From Anaerolineaceae bacterium UBA2260 (GTDB taxonomy: Bacteria; Chloroflexota; Anaerolineae; Anaerolineales; Anaerolineaceae), in assembly GCA_002347485.1 (NCBI GenBank), contig DDXM01000063.1, positions 1 through 7,288 on the forward strand: a stretch of 7,288 nucleotides of DNA, read 5' to 3'. Of this stretch, positions 1-6,734 are shown piece after piece; positions within the stretch are counted from its first letter, which is position 1; each line of letters starts with the position of its first letter. A model generated the notes under the pieces. The model was given only the letters and a program-made list of their open reading frames with translations, had not been told where the DNA came from and did no database searches. The position numbers and the translations under genes were made by a program.

Positions 1-117
1 TGTCAAGGGTTAATCAGTACCAATTTTCATATTTCCTGCATGTACTTTGTCATTTGGTGGTTTTATCGGAACCAACCTGCGCTTCCCAACGTCTCAATAA
101 TAATTGGTAATTGCGAG
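1..117. other. AT-rich intergenic stretch upstream of the VanW gene
   Basis: This stretch is clearly richer in A and T than the rest of the window and shows no open frame with a credible product. It contains an imperfect hairpin at 56-77 (GGTGGTT against AACCA-A-CC with one bulged base) that is not followed by a T-run on either strand. The left end may belong to the 3' region of an upstream gene outside the window. I see nothing else in it. Confidence 0.4.
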
Positions 118-126
118 TGATATAAT
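118..126 (+). promoter_or_regulatory. extended -10 promoter of the VanW gene
   Basis: The sequence TGATATAAT matches the full extended -10 consensus (TGnTATAAT). No credible -35 hexamer lies 16-18 bp upstream, where the sequence is AT-rich (around 97-104); an extended -10 often compensates for that. The expected transcription start, about 7 nt past the box, falls at 133-134, on or next to the ATG at 134. The transcript would therefore have essentially no 5' leader. This is a motif match only. Confidence 0.65.
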
Positions 127-133
127 CCTATTC

Positions 134-1987
134 ATGATCAGACAACGCACACCTTCCACGCCCCCTGTATTGACCCAACTCGGTAACGCGTTGTGGATGG
201 GTCTTGCCATTGCGCTCGCCATCTTTCTCCTCATCAACCTCGCCGCGGGCGCGGTGTTCTCCGGCCGCGTGTACCCCGGGGTCACCTCCGCCGGGTTGCC
301 TCTGGCCGGGCTTAAGCTCAGCCAGGCTACCGCTCTACTCACCATCACGCCGGGTTACCCGGAGAATGGCCAGCTCACGCTCGTTTATGGCGACCGCCAG
401 TGGGTGGTCACCCCCGCACAGCTTGGCGTCTTCAGCGATCCACAGGCAACCGCATCCACCGCGTACCAGACCGGTCGCGGCGGCTCCCTCTCCCAAATCC
501 TGCTCGACCGGGTTCAACTATTGCGCGGTGGCGTCGAGATTCCACCCTCTTTCCTTTACAACGAAAACATCACCGTGGATTATTTGGAATCCATTGCCGC
601 AGAGATCAATCAACCCATTCGCGAGGCCAGCCTTGAGCTTTCGGGTACGAGCGTCATCGTAAACAACGGTCAACCCGGCCGCGCCCTGGATATTCCCGCC
701 ACGCTGGCTGCCATCACCGCACAGATCCAATTAATGCAGGACGCCACCATCCCCCTGGTGGTGCTCGAAACGCAGCCTGTCGTGCTGGATGCCAGCGCGC
801 AAGGCGAACTCGCCCGCGAGCTGCTCAGCAAACCGTTCACATTCACACTACCCGCCGACCTTAACGCTGGGTCACCCGAGTGGCAGCTCGAACCTGACGC
901 TCTCGCCAGGATGCTGACCTTTGAGCGCGTGCAAAACGGCAATTCCGGCGAATTGCAGCTGGTTGTCAACCAGACCCTGGCAGCCGGCTTTTTGGAATCG
1001 CTGCGTGATGAAACGGATACCATCGCCGAGAATGCGCGCTTTATTTTCAATGATGACACACAGGTGCTTGAACTGCTCACCCCCGCAGTGATCGGACGCA
1101 GTCTAAACATCAGCGCCACCATCGAAAACTTAAACACCAGCCTTAAGGAAGGCAGACACAAGGCGGACCTGGCGTTCGACATCACCGAACCCGCCGTGAC
1201 CGACGACAAGACCGGCGCGGAGTTGGGCATCACCGAGCTGGTCTACGCCTACACATCTTACTTCCGCGGCTCATCCGCGGACCGCGTGCAGAACATCAAG
1301 ATCGCCTCGGCTGCTTTCCATGGCCTGTTGATCCCACCGGGCGGAATTCTTTCCATGTCCGATGAGCTGGGCGACATCAGCCTGGATAACGGCTACGCCG
1401 AAGCGCTGATCATCCTCGGCGACCAGTCCATCACCGGTGTGGGCGGCGGCGTCTGCCAGGTGAGCACCACCCTCTTCCGCACGGTCTATTTCGCGGGCTT
1501 TCCCATCCTGGAACGCTACGCTCACGCCTACCGCGTGGGATATTACGAGCAGACATCCAGCGGCCACGACCAGAACCTGGCCGGTTTGGACGCCACCGTG
1601 TTCGTTCCCCTGGTCGATTTCAAGTTCAAGAATGACACCCCTTACTGGCTGTTGATGGAAACTTACGTCAACTCGAACCAATCTCTGACCTGGAAGTTTT
1701 ACTCCACCAAAGACGGTCGGGTTGTGGACCATACAACCACCGGACCCACCAACATCATCGAAGCTCCTGACCCGCTTTACCGCGAGAATCCCGAATTGGA
1801 GAAGGGGACCATTGAACAGGTGGATTGGGAGGTCGAAGGCGCGACCGTGGTGGTAAAACGCACGGTCACGCGCGGCGGCGTGGTGCTGTACAATGACACC
1901 TTCACCACCGTCTACCAGCCCTGGCGCGCCGTTTACGAATACGGTCCCGGTACTGAGGGCATGCCCCCCGAAAAGAAAGAGGAATAA
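134..1987 (+). CDS. membrane-anchored VanW family protein with peptidoglycan-binding-like repeats
   Basis: This is a 617-residue VanW/YoaR-type envelope protein. Residues 1-17 are a short basic tail and 18-42 a single membrane segment, so the bulk should lie outside the membrane. Two regions, about 44-150 and 235-345, resemble the putative peptidoglycan-binding repeats of YoaR-like proteins, with VYPGV and WVVTPAQLGV motifs in the first. The VanW domain spans about 375-511 and contains the hallmark GVGGGVCQVSTTLF with Cys441, then ERYAHAY. The C-terminal 90 residues, with VVVKRTVTRGG, look like a G5-type domain. VanW was named from vancomycin-resistance clusters, but its biochemical role is unknown and resistance should not be assumed. 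An in-frame TTG at 104 would extend the protein by ten residues, but the -10 box would then lie inside the gene, so ATG 134 is preferred. There is no Shine-Dalgarno sequence before it. Confidence 0.9.
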   Translation: MIRQRTPSTPPVLTQLGNALWMGLAIALAIFLLINLAAGAVFSGRVYPGVTSAGLPLAGLKLSQATALLTITPGYPENGQLTLVYGDRQWVVTPAQLGVFSDPQATASTAYQTGRGGSLSQILLDRVQLLRGGVEIPPSFLYNENITVDYLESIAAEINQPIREASLELSGTSVIVNNGQPGRALDIPATLAAITAQIQLMQDATIPLVVLETQPVVLDASAQGELARELLSKPFTFTLPADLNAGSPEWQLEPDALARMLTFERVQNGNSGELQLVVNQTLAAGFLESLRDETDTIAENARFIFNDDTQVLELLTPAVIGRSLNISATIENLNTSLKEGRHKADLAFDITEPAVTDDKTGAELGITELVYAYTSYFRGSSADRVQNIKIASAAFHGLLIPPGGILSMSDELGDISLDNGYAEALIILGDQSITGVGGGVCQVSTTLFRTVYFAGFPILERYAHAYRVGYYEQTSSGHDQNLAGLDATVFVPLVDFKFKNDTPYWLLMETYVNSNQSLTWKFYSTKDGRVVDHTTTGPTNIIEAPDPLYRENPELEKGTIEQVDWEVEGATVVVKRTVTRGGVVLYNDTFTTVYQPWRAVYEYGPGTEGMPPEKKEE

Positions 1988-2011
1988 GCCCGGTAGTTGA
2001 AAACGCGCGGG

Positions 2012-2020
2012 TGGTAAAAT
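2012..2020 (+). promoter_or_regulatory. extended -10 promoter of the Trm112-like gene
   Basis: TGGTAAAAT is a one-mismatch extended -10 box (TGnTATAAT) in the 60-bp gap after the VanW gene. A TTGAAA at 1997-2002 is only 12 bp upstream, too close to act as a normal -35. The expected start near 2027 gives a leader of about 20 nt that includes the AGGAG ribosome site. Read-through from the VanW gene is also possible, because no terminator is visible between them. Confidence 0.5.
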
Positions 2021-2036
2021 TGTCTGCAGAGACAAC

Positions 2037-2041
2037 AGGAG
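2037..2041 (+). promoter_or_regulatory. ribosome binding site of the Trm112-like gene
   Basis: AGGAG lies 6 nt before the ATG at 2048. It is a standard Shine-Dalgarno site and fixes this start. It is the only clear one among the three + strand genes; the VanW and LCP genes lack one. Confidence 0.75.
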
Positions 2042-2047
2042 CAAATT

Positions 2048-2269
2048 ATGGTCAATCAGGAATTGCTGGAACTCTTACGCTGCCCGGCATGCGTGAAAAC
2101 AAGCCCCGGAATGCTGGAGCAGGTGCGCGAAGTATGGCTGGTGTGCACGGATTGCGGGCGCAAGTATCCCATTGTCGAAGACATCCCGGTGATGCTCATC
2201 AGCGAAGGCGACCGTTGGAAATCCACACCCAATGCTGATCTACCTGTGCCCCCGCCAAGACCACAATAG
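2048..2269 (+). CDS. Trm112/UPF0434-like zinc-ribbon protein
   Basis: This is a 73-residue protein with the Trm112p-like fold pattern. It has a short N-terminal helix ending in LLRCPAC, a variable strand region, the second pair VCTDCGRKYPI, and then VEDIPVMLISE, which is the family's characteristic ending. The four cysteines Cys12, Cys15, Cys33 and Cys36 form two CxxC knuckles that probably bind zinc. In eukaryotes and archaea Trm112 activates several methyltransferases. Bacterial relatives are usually about 60-70 residues long, and their partners are mostly undefined. The last 15 residues are a Pro-rich tail with no recognisable motif. The protein has no signal peptide and should be cytoplasmic, unlike the envelope proteins on either side, so its placement may be incidental. 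The start has a good AGGAG site. Confidence 0.88.
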   Translation: MVNQELLELLRCPACVKTSPGMLEQVREVWLVCTDCGRKYPIVEDIPVMLISEGDRWKSTPNADLPVPPPRPQ

Positions 2270-2284
2270 TTATAGTTTTCCTGG

Positions 2285-2293
2285 TGTTATAAT
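2285..2293 (+). promoter_or_regulatory. upstream candidate promoter of the LCP gene (extended -10)
   Basis: TGTTATAAT is a perfect extended -10 box (TGnTATAAT) 16 bp after the Trm112-like stop codon. No good -35 hexamer stands at the right distance. Transcription would start near 2300 and leave a leader of about 66 nt before the ATG at 2366. A second candidate lies closer to the gene, and either or both could be used. Confidence 0.5.
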
Positions 2294-2309
2294 CAACTTG
2301 GAACTAATC

Positions 2310-2337
2310 TTGCAACAATAGTCCGGTAAGATACTAT
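2310..2337 (+). promoter_or_regulatory. downstream candidate promoter of the LCP gene (-35/-10)
   Basis: TTGCAA at 2310-2315 and TACTAT at 2332-2337 are separated by 16 bp, a plausible sigma70-type pair in which the -10 matches less well. The start would be near 2344, giving a leader of about 22 nt. This is weaker as a motif than the extended -10 upstream. Confidence 0.35.
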
Positions 2338-2365
2338 CTTTGCGGGATACGGTGCTACATTACAC

Positions 2366-3814
2366 ATGGCTCAAACAACACGGCAATCGATGACGCGCTC
2401 TCCGCGCCGCAAACAACAAATGGATAAGACCTCGAAAATCCTCATTCTCGCGCTCGCTGTGATCGGCGCTCTGCTGGCATTCCTGGCAGGTCGAGCGGTT
2501 TATAACCTGGTGAAGGGGTGGAGTCTAACCGCCCTTCCCGGCGCGCCGGTGGATACCAGCCCGGTGGGAGGAAAAACCAACCAGACCGGAGTCGATCTGA
2601 ACATTGCCTCAAGCGAAGGACCAGAAGCGCTGGCGTGGGATGGCAAGAGCCGGGTCAACATCCTGCTGCTGGGTCTGGATGCCTCCGATCAGCGTGAACT
2701 CACGGAACCGGGTCCTCGTATGTCCGACACGATGATCCTGATCACCATCGACCCGCTGTCGCAAACATTGGGCGCGCTTTCCATTCGCCGCGACCTATGG
2801 GTGAACATCCCGGGTTACGATTACCATAAGATCAACAAAGCCCACTTCATTGGTGAAGCCTTCCAACTCCCCGGCGGGGGCGCTGGTCTGGCTGTAAAGA
2901 CCGTGGAAGAGTTTTTGGGGGTTCCGATCCATTTTTATGCCAAGGTGGATTTTGACACCTTTGTTAAGTTGATCGACGAGATCGATGGTGTAAAAGTTGA
3001 TGTTACTGAACGCATCCTGGCAGACTGGGACGGGGACGGCAACAACACCTGGCTGGAGCCCGGCACTTACACCCTGCCCGGCATCGCCGCCCTGGCATAT
3101 GCCCGCCATCGCGGAGGCGATGATGGCGATATCGGCCGCGGCGCCCGCCAGATGCAGATCATTACCGCCATTCGCGACCGCGTTCTCGATTTCAACATGC
3201 TGCCCAGTCTGATCGTCAGAGCACCGGCTATTTACAAAGATATATCAGATGGCGTGCAAACGAATATGTCTTTTGACCAGGCGGTACAGATCATGGTGTT
3301 GATGACCCAGATCCCGCGCGAGAACTTTAAAACCTACAACATTACTTACGAAATGGCTGAACCAACCACAGTCACCACTTACGAGGAAGGCACCCAGTAT
3401 ATCCTGCGCCCCTTCCCTGAGAAAATCCGCGAACTGCGCGACCAGGTCTTCGCCGCAGAAGGAGCTGCTGCAGCCCCCATCGTGATGGAAACCGAAGACC
3501 CGTTGGAACTGGCAAAGGCTGAAAATGCCCGTATATCCATTTACAATGGCACCGCAACCGGCGGGTTGGCCGAAGAAACGCAGGCTTACCTGGATGACGA
3601 AGGTTTGAATGTGGTGGAGATCGGATCAGCCAGTGAGGGGTACCTTTACACCACGATCGTGGTGCAAAACGCCACCCCTTATACGCTGGCTTACCTCGCG
3701 GAAATTATGAACGTCCCCAGCACGCGTATTTTCAATAAGTATGACCCCAACAAGGACGTTGATATCATCGTGTTCCTGGGCAGCGATTGGGCATCCGAGA
3801 ACCCGATGCCATAA
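2366..3814 (+). CDS. LytR-CpsA-Psr (LCP) family glycopolymer transferase with LytR_C domain
   Basis: This 482-residue protein has a basic cytoplasmic tail (1-24), one membrane segment (25-47), an LCP catalytic domain from about 96 to 280, and a LytR_C domain from about 388 to 476. LCP enzymes transfer glycopolymers from undecaprenyl-pyrophosphate carriers to peptidoglycan or surface proteins outside the membrane. Family residues are visible: Asp105 in LLLGLD, Arg118 and Asp121 in RMSDTM, Arg142-Asp143 in SIRRD, Arg247 and Arg249 in YARHR, and Arg261-Gln262. By comparison with characterised LCP proteins these should bind the pyrophosphate and a divalent metal, so the enzyme looks active. The start is uncertain: ATGs at 2366, 2390 and 2420 are all in frame and none has a clear Shine-Dalgarno site. 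I take 2366 because it gives the fullest basic tail. A strong terminator follows 17 nt after the stop. Confidence 0.93.
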   Translation: MAQTTRQSMTRSPRRKQQMDKTSKILILALAVIGALLAFLAGRAVYNLVKGWSLTALPGAPVDTSPVGGKTNQTGVDLNIASSEGPEALAWDGKSRVNILLLGLDASDQRELTEPGPRMSDTMILITIDPLSQTLGALSIRRDLWVNIPGYDYHKINKAHFIGEAFQLPGGGAGLAVKTVEEFLGVPIHFYAKVDFDTFVKLIDEIDGVKVDVTERILADWDGDGNNTWLEPGTYTLPGIAALAYARHRGGDDGDIGRGARQMQIITAIRDRVLDFNMLPSLIVRAPAIYKDISDGVQTNMSFDQAVQIMVLMTQIPRENFKTYNITYEMAEPTTVTTYEEGTQYILRPFPEKIRELRDQVFAAEGAAAAPIVMETEDPLELAKAENARISIYNGTATGGLAEETQAYLDDEGLNVVEIGSASEGYLYTTIVVQNATPYTLAYLAEIMNVPSTRIFNKYDPNKDVDIIVFLGSDWASENPMP

Positions 3815-3831
3815 GAGAGCAACGCATGATG

Positions 3832-3858
3832 AACCGGTCCGCGCGGACCGGTTTTTTT
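3832..3858 (+). terminator. intrinsic terminator after the LCP gene
   Basis: A perfect 9-bp stem, AACCGGTCC with GGACCGGTT, closes on a GCGC loop and runs into seven T residues (3852-3858). This is a classic Rho-independent terminator for + strand transcription. On the opposite strand the hairpin still forms but has no U-tract, so it would stop the converging operon only weakly. The last bases of the T-run are part of the stop codon of the converging gene at 3857-3859. Confidence 0.92.
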
Positions 3859-4708
3859 AATCCGCTTTCTTAAAGACGAGTTTGATCGACCCGGCGAATA
3901 TACTGCCATCCCCCGCTGTGCAGCGCGGGATTGAGAGGTTTTGGATCAATTGACCGCCGAAGCCGACGCGCAGGTTGTAGCTCATTCCTTCGGTCATCTG
4001 GTAATCCGCATACCCCGGGCTGACCTCTGGATACAGGCCGGTGTAGAAAGTTTCCATCCCGCCGTCTGTGATTGAGATCTCGATCCTTACCCCCGCCACG
4101 GGTCGGTCGGCGCGGTTATACACATATACCTGGATGAGTGACCCGGGTTGATCCACTTCGCACACTTCGCTTTTATCCACCAATTTATAAGACGCGCCTT
4201 CGGTGGGTTGCGGGGTATTGGTGGGGTGCGGGGTGATCGTCGCCGCCAGCGTGGAAACAGCCTCTTGCGTGGGTGGAATGGTGGGCTCGATCGGGGAGTC
4301 GGTCGGCGTTTTGATTTCCGCTGGTTCGCTCGTCGGGTTCACCAGTTTGGAGGGCAGCGGGGTGATTTGCGCCACGCCCTGGCGCAACCCTGCCACCAGC
4401 AGCGCCAACGCGCGGCTTTCCAACTCGCTGCCGCCAGCCGCGAGCAGTTGCTGCGCCTGCGCCACCAGCGCGTCTTCAGCGCTCACATCCTCCAGCAAGT
4501 CAAGTCGCGCCCGCGCCCGCCCATTGTCCACCTCCACTAGGTAGGCACGCGCGATCAGGCTGCGGTACAGGTCCTTGTCAGCGCTGTCCAAAAGCGACGG
4601 ATGCGTATCAACGTGGTGGACCGGCAGCATCATCGCTATCAGCACACCCATCAGCAAACCAATCAGCAGCCCGGTGAACAGGTACAGGTGACCGCGTTTT
4701 TCACTCAT
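3857..4708 (-). CDS. membrane-anchored protein of unknown function with Pro/Thr linker and C-terminal extracytoplasmic domain
   Basis: I do not recognise a named family for this 283-residue protein. It has a short basic N-terminus, a membrane segment at 9-29, and an acidic/alanine-rich helical region at about 43-113 that may form a TPR-like hairpin. A low-complexity Pro/Thr/Ser linker follows at about 115-171, then a C-terminal domain of about 110 residues rich in beta strands. Cys183 and Cys263 sit near the two ends of this domain and could form a disulfide if it lies outside the cell, as the anchor and linker suggest. Phrases such as VYVYNRADRPVAGVRIEI recall Ig-like or carboxypeptidase-regulatory-like folds, but this is only an impression. 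The start codon overlaps the previous stop as ATGA, and an AGGGAG site lies 7 nt upstream. It is the last gene of the hutU operon. Confidence 0.85.
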   Translation of the reverse strand: MSEKRGHLYLFTGLLIGLLMGVLIAMMLPVHHVDTHPSLLDSADKDLYRSLIARAYLVEVDNGRARARLDLLEDVSAEDALVAQAQQLLAAGGSELESRALALLVAGLRQGVAQITPLPSKLVNPTSEPAEIKTPTDSPIEPTIPPTQEAVSTLAATITPHPTNTPQPTEGASYKLVDKSEVCEVDQPGSLIQVYVYNRADRPVAGVRIEISITDGGMETFYTGLYPEVSPGYADYQMTEGMSYNLRVGFGGQLIQNLSIPRCTAGDGSIFAGSIKLVFKKAD

Positions 4709-5061
4709 GGCGCGTCTCCCTGTCCCAAGTGGCCGCGAATGGCAGTCTCCAGATCAGCCATGAAGCGCATTTCCCATGGCTCGAATCCCATTTGCTGCCC
4801 GGTCAACAGCCCCTGCTGGACCGCCCGCAGGGGATTTTCAGGGTTGAGCTTCTCCAATAGCTTTACTGCATGATCGATATTCCCATCCGTGGTGTAGACC
4901 TCGGCAACCATCAACACGAAATCCGCCTGGTAATCCGCGCGTAGGTCCTGCAGCCGCGTGGTACTGACCTGCGAGGGCAGGTACTGCCAGCCCAGGAACA
5001 TGCCGCCCGCTGCGCCCAGCAAAATCGCGATGAGGAAACCGATCAGCCTGGATTTACGCAT
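4705..5061 (-). CDS. small single-pass membrane protein of unknown function
   Basis: This 118-residue protein has a basic start (MRKSRL), a Gly/Ala-rich membrane segment at about 6-25, and a helical region at about 38-112. It has no linker or C-terminal domain. The helical part contains ADYQADFVLMVAEVY, then a DG turn, then AVKLLEKL, a helix-turn-helix pattern like one TPR-type unit. The downstream neighbour has the same layout (anchor, then a comparable helical region), so the two may be old paralogues, though identity is low. A TTG at 5064 directly before the ATG could be an alternative start, but ATG 5061 is the simpler choice. It lies 4 nt after the hutU stop, with only a weak GGGA about 10 nt upstream, so translation probably depends on coupling to hutU. 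The function is unknown. Confidence 0.85.
   Translation of the reverse strand: MRKSRLIGFLIAILLGAAGGMFLGWQYLPSQVSTTRLQDLRADYQADFVLMVAEVYTTDGNIDHAVKLLEKLNPENPLRAVQQGLLTGQQMGFEPWEMRFMADLETAIRGHLGQGDAP
4716..4721 (-). promoter_or_regulatory. ribosome binding site of the 283-residue membrane protein gene
   Basis: Read on the - strand this is AGGGAG, 7 nt before the ATG at 4708 and inside the end of the preceding gene. Together with the ATGA overlap it supports translational coupling and confirms this start. Confidence 0.65.
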
Positions 5062-5065
5062 CAAA

Positions 5066-6724
5066 TCATTCCCGCGGCAGCATGGGGATCTTCACACCCC
5101 GTTTCCGGGCCGTCTCGATCGCCTGCGGGTAACCGGCGTCCGCATGGCGCGCAACCCCCATGCCGGGGTCGGAGGTCAATACGCGTTCCAACCGGCGCGC
5201 TGCCTCAGGGGTGCCATCCGCCACGATGACCATGCCGGCATGCTGGCTGAAACCGATGCCCACTCCGCCGCCATGATGGAAGGAAACCCAGGTAGCCCCG
5301 TTGGCAGTGTTGATCAGCGCGTTGAGGATCGGCCAGTCGCTGACCGCGTCAGTGCCGTCGCGCATCCCCTCGGTCTCGCGGTTGGGGGATGCCACTGAAC
5401 CGGCATCCAGGTGGTCGCGCCCGATCACGATGGGTGCCTTCAGAATACCTTTGGCGACCATTTCATTAAATTTCAAACCGGCTTTCGCCCGCTCGCCATA
5501 TCCCAGCCAGCAAATGCGCGAAGGCAGCCCCTGGAAAGGCACGCGTTCTCGCGCCATCTTCAGCCAGCGCTGCAAATGGGCATCCTCAGGGAAGAGCTGT
5601 GCCACCGCTTCATCAGTGCGGTAAATGTCCTCCGGGTCACCCGAAAGCGCCACCCAGCGGAAAGGTCCCTTGCCTTCACAGAACAGGGGACGGATATACG
5701 CCGGCACAAAACCGGGAAAATCAAAAGCGTTTTTGACGCCGTTATCATACGCACGCTGGCGCAGGTTGTTGCCATAATCGAACACCTCGGCGCCGCGGCG
5801 CTGGAATTCCAGCATAGCGCGGACGTGTGCAGACATCGAGTCGAGCGAACGTTGGGCGTAGGCGTCAGGGTCATTTTTTCGCAGGTCATCCGCCTCTTGC
5901 ATGGATAAACCAGCGGGGATATAGCTCATTACGTCGTGCGCCGGGGTCTGGTCGGTCACCACGTCGGGGATCACCCCGCGCAGCACCAGCTCAGGGTAGA
6001 TCTCGGCGGCGTTGCCAATAAGCCCGATTGAGCGCGGCTGTTCGTTCTCGCGGTATTCCTCCACCAGCGTCATCGCTTCTTCGAGCGTGTCGACCAGCAC
6101 ATCCACATAGCCGATCTCGAGGCGGCGCTGCGCGCGCTCCGGGTCGACCTCCACGCACAAACCCACGCCTTCATTCATGGTGATGGCCAACGGCTGCGCG
6201 CCGCCCATACCGCCAAGCCCGGCGGTGAGCACAAACCTGCCGCGCAATGAGCCCCAACCTTTTTGCTGCGCGAGCGAGCCGAGAGTTTCATAAGTGCCCT
6301 GCAGGATGCCCTGGGTCCCGATGTAGATCCACGATCCGGCGGTCATCTGCCCGTACATGATCAATCCCTTGGCTGCCAGCTCGTCAAAATGCTTCTGGGT
6401 GGCCCAATGTGGCACCAGGTTGGAGTTAGCGATGAGCACGCGCGGGGCATCGGTATGGCTCTTAAAAACCGCCACGGGCTTTCCGGATTGCACCAGCAGC
6501 GTTTCATCCTCCTCCAGGTCGCGCAGTGACGCCAGGATAGCATCGAAAGCCTCCCAGTTGCGCGCCGCCTGACCGCGCCCACCGTACACCACCAGGTCCT
6601 GCGGGCGTTCCGCCACCTCGGGATCAAGATTGTTCTGTATCATGCGGTAAACCGCCTCGATCTGCCAGTTTTTGCAGGTCAGTTTCGCCCCTCGCGGCGC
6701 TTTGATCACTCGCGATTCTGCCAT
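5066..6724 (-). CDS. hutU: urocanate hydratase (urocanase)
   Basis: Urocanase (EC 4.2.1.49) adds water to urocanate to give 4-imidazolone-5-propanoate, the second step of histidine degradation, using tightly bound NAD+ as an electrophile. The 552-residue length is normal for the family and the protein looks complete. Signature segments are in the expected order: YGGRGQAARNW at 47-57, MTAGSWIYIGTQG at 127-139, the glycine-rich GLGGMGGAQ at 169-177, FQGLPSRICWLGYGER with Cys405 (matching the essential Cys410 of the Pseudomonas enzyme), and HHGGGVGIGFSQHAG near 480-494. The start has an AGGAGG site 4 nt upstream. No other hut gene (hutH, hutI, hutG or ftcD) is in the window, so the rest of the pathway must be elsewhere or absent. 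It is the first gene of a three-gene operon with two small membrane proteins. Confidence 0.98.
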   Translation of the reverse strand: MAESRVIKAPRGAKLTCKNWQIEAVYRMIQNNLDPEVAERPQDLVVYGGRGQAARNWEAFDAILASLRDLEEDETLLVQSGKPVAVFKSHTDAPRVLIANSNLVPHWATQKHFDELAAKGLIMYGQMTAGSWIYIGTQGILQGTYETLGSLAQQKGWGSLRGRFVLTAGLGGMGGAQPLAITMNEGVGLCVEVDPERAQRRLEIGYVDVLVDTLEEAMTLVEEYRENEQPRSIGLIGNAAEIYPELVLRGVIPDVVTDQTPAHDVMSYIPAGLSMQEADDLRKNDPDAYAQRSLDSMSAHVRAMLEFQRRGAEVFDYGNNLRQRAYDNGVKNAFDFPGFVPAYIRPLFCEGKGPFRWVALSGDPEDIYRTDEAVAQLFPEDAHLQRWLKMARERVPFQGLPSRICWLGYGERAKAGLKFNEMVAKGILKAPIVIGRDHLDAGSVASPNRETEGMRDGTDAVSDWPILNALINTANGATWVSFHHGGGVGIGFSQHAGMVIVADGTPEAARRLERVLTSDPGMGVARHADAGYPQAIETARKRGVKIPMLPRE

Positions 6725-6728
6725 TTGT

Positions 6729-6734
6729 CCTCCT
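6729..6734 (-). promoter_or_regulatory. ribosome binding site of hutU
   Basis: Read on the - strand this is a full AGGAGG, 4 nt before the ATG at 6724. It is the strongest Shine-Dalgarno site in the window and settles the hutU start. The spacing is slightly short. Confidence 0.85.

Noticed and set aside
56..77. Imperfect hairpin in the AT-rich region upstream of the VanW gene, considered as a terminator of an upstream gene
   Set aside because: It has a bulged stem and no T-run on either side. It is probably chance in a biased sequence.
134..1987. Vancomycin-resistance role for the VanW-domain protein
   Set aside because: No vanH, vanA/B, vanX or vanRS gene is present, and VanW/YoaR-type proteins are widespread in bacteria without resistance. 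The name alone does not imply the phenotype.
1271..2044. Long open frame of 257 codons on the - strand opposite the VanW gene
   Set aside because: It is antisense to a well-supported gene and lacks any recognisable domain. It is expected from GC-rich codon use in the true frame. The same applies to the 187-codon antisense frame at 670-1233.
4148..4544. Two overlapping + strand frames opposite the Pro/Thr linker of the 283-residue protein
   Set aside because: Their repetitive Gly/Val/Arg composition is a by-product of the low-complexity linker on the other strand, and they show no domain or ribosome site.
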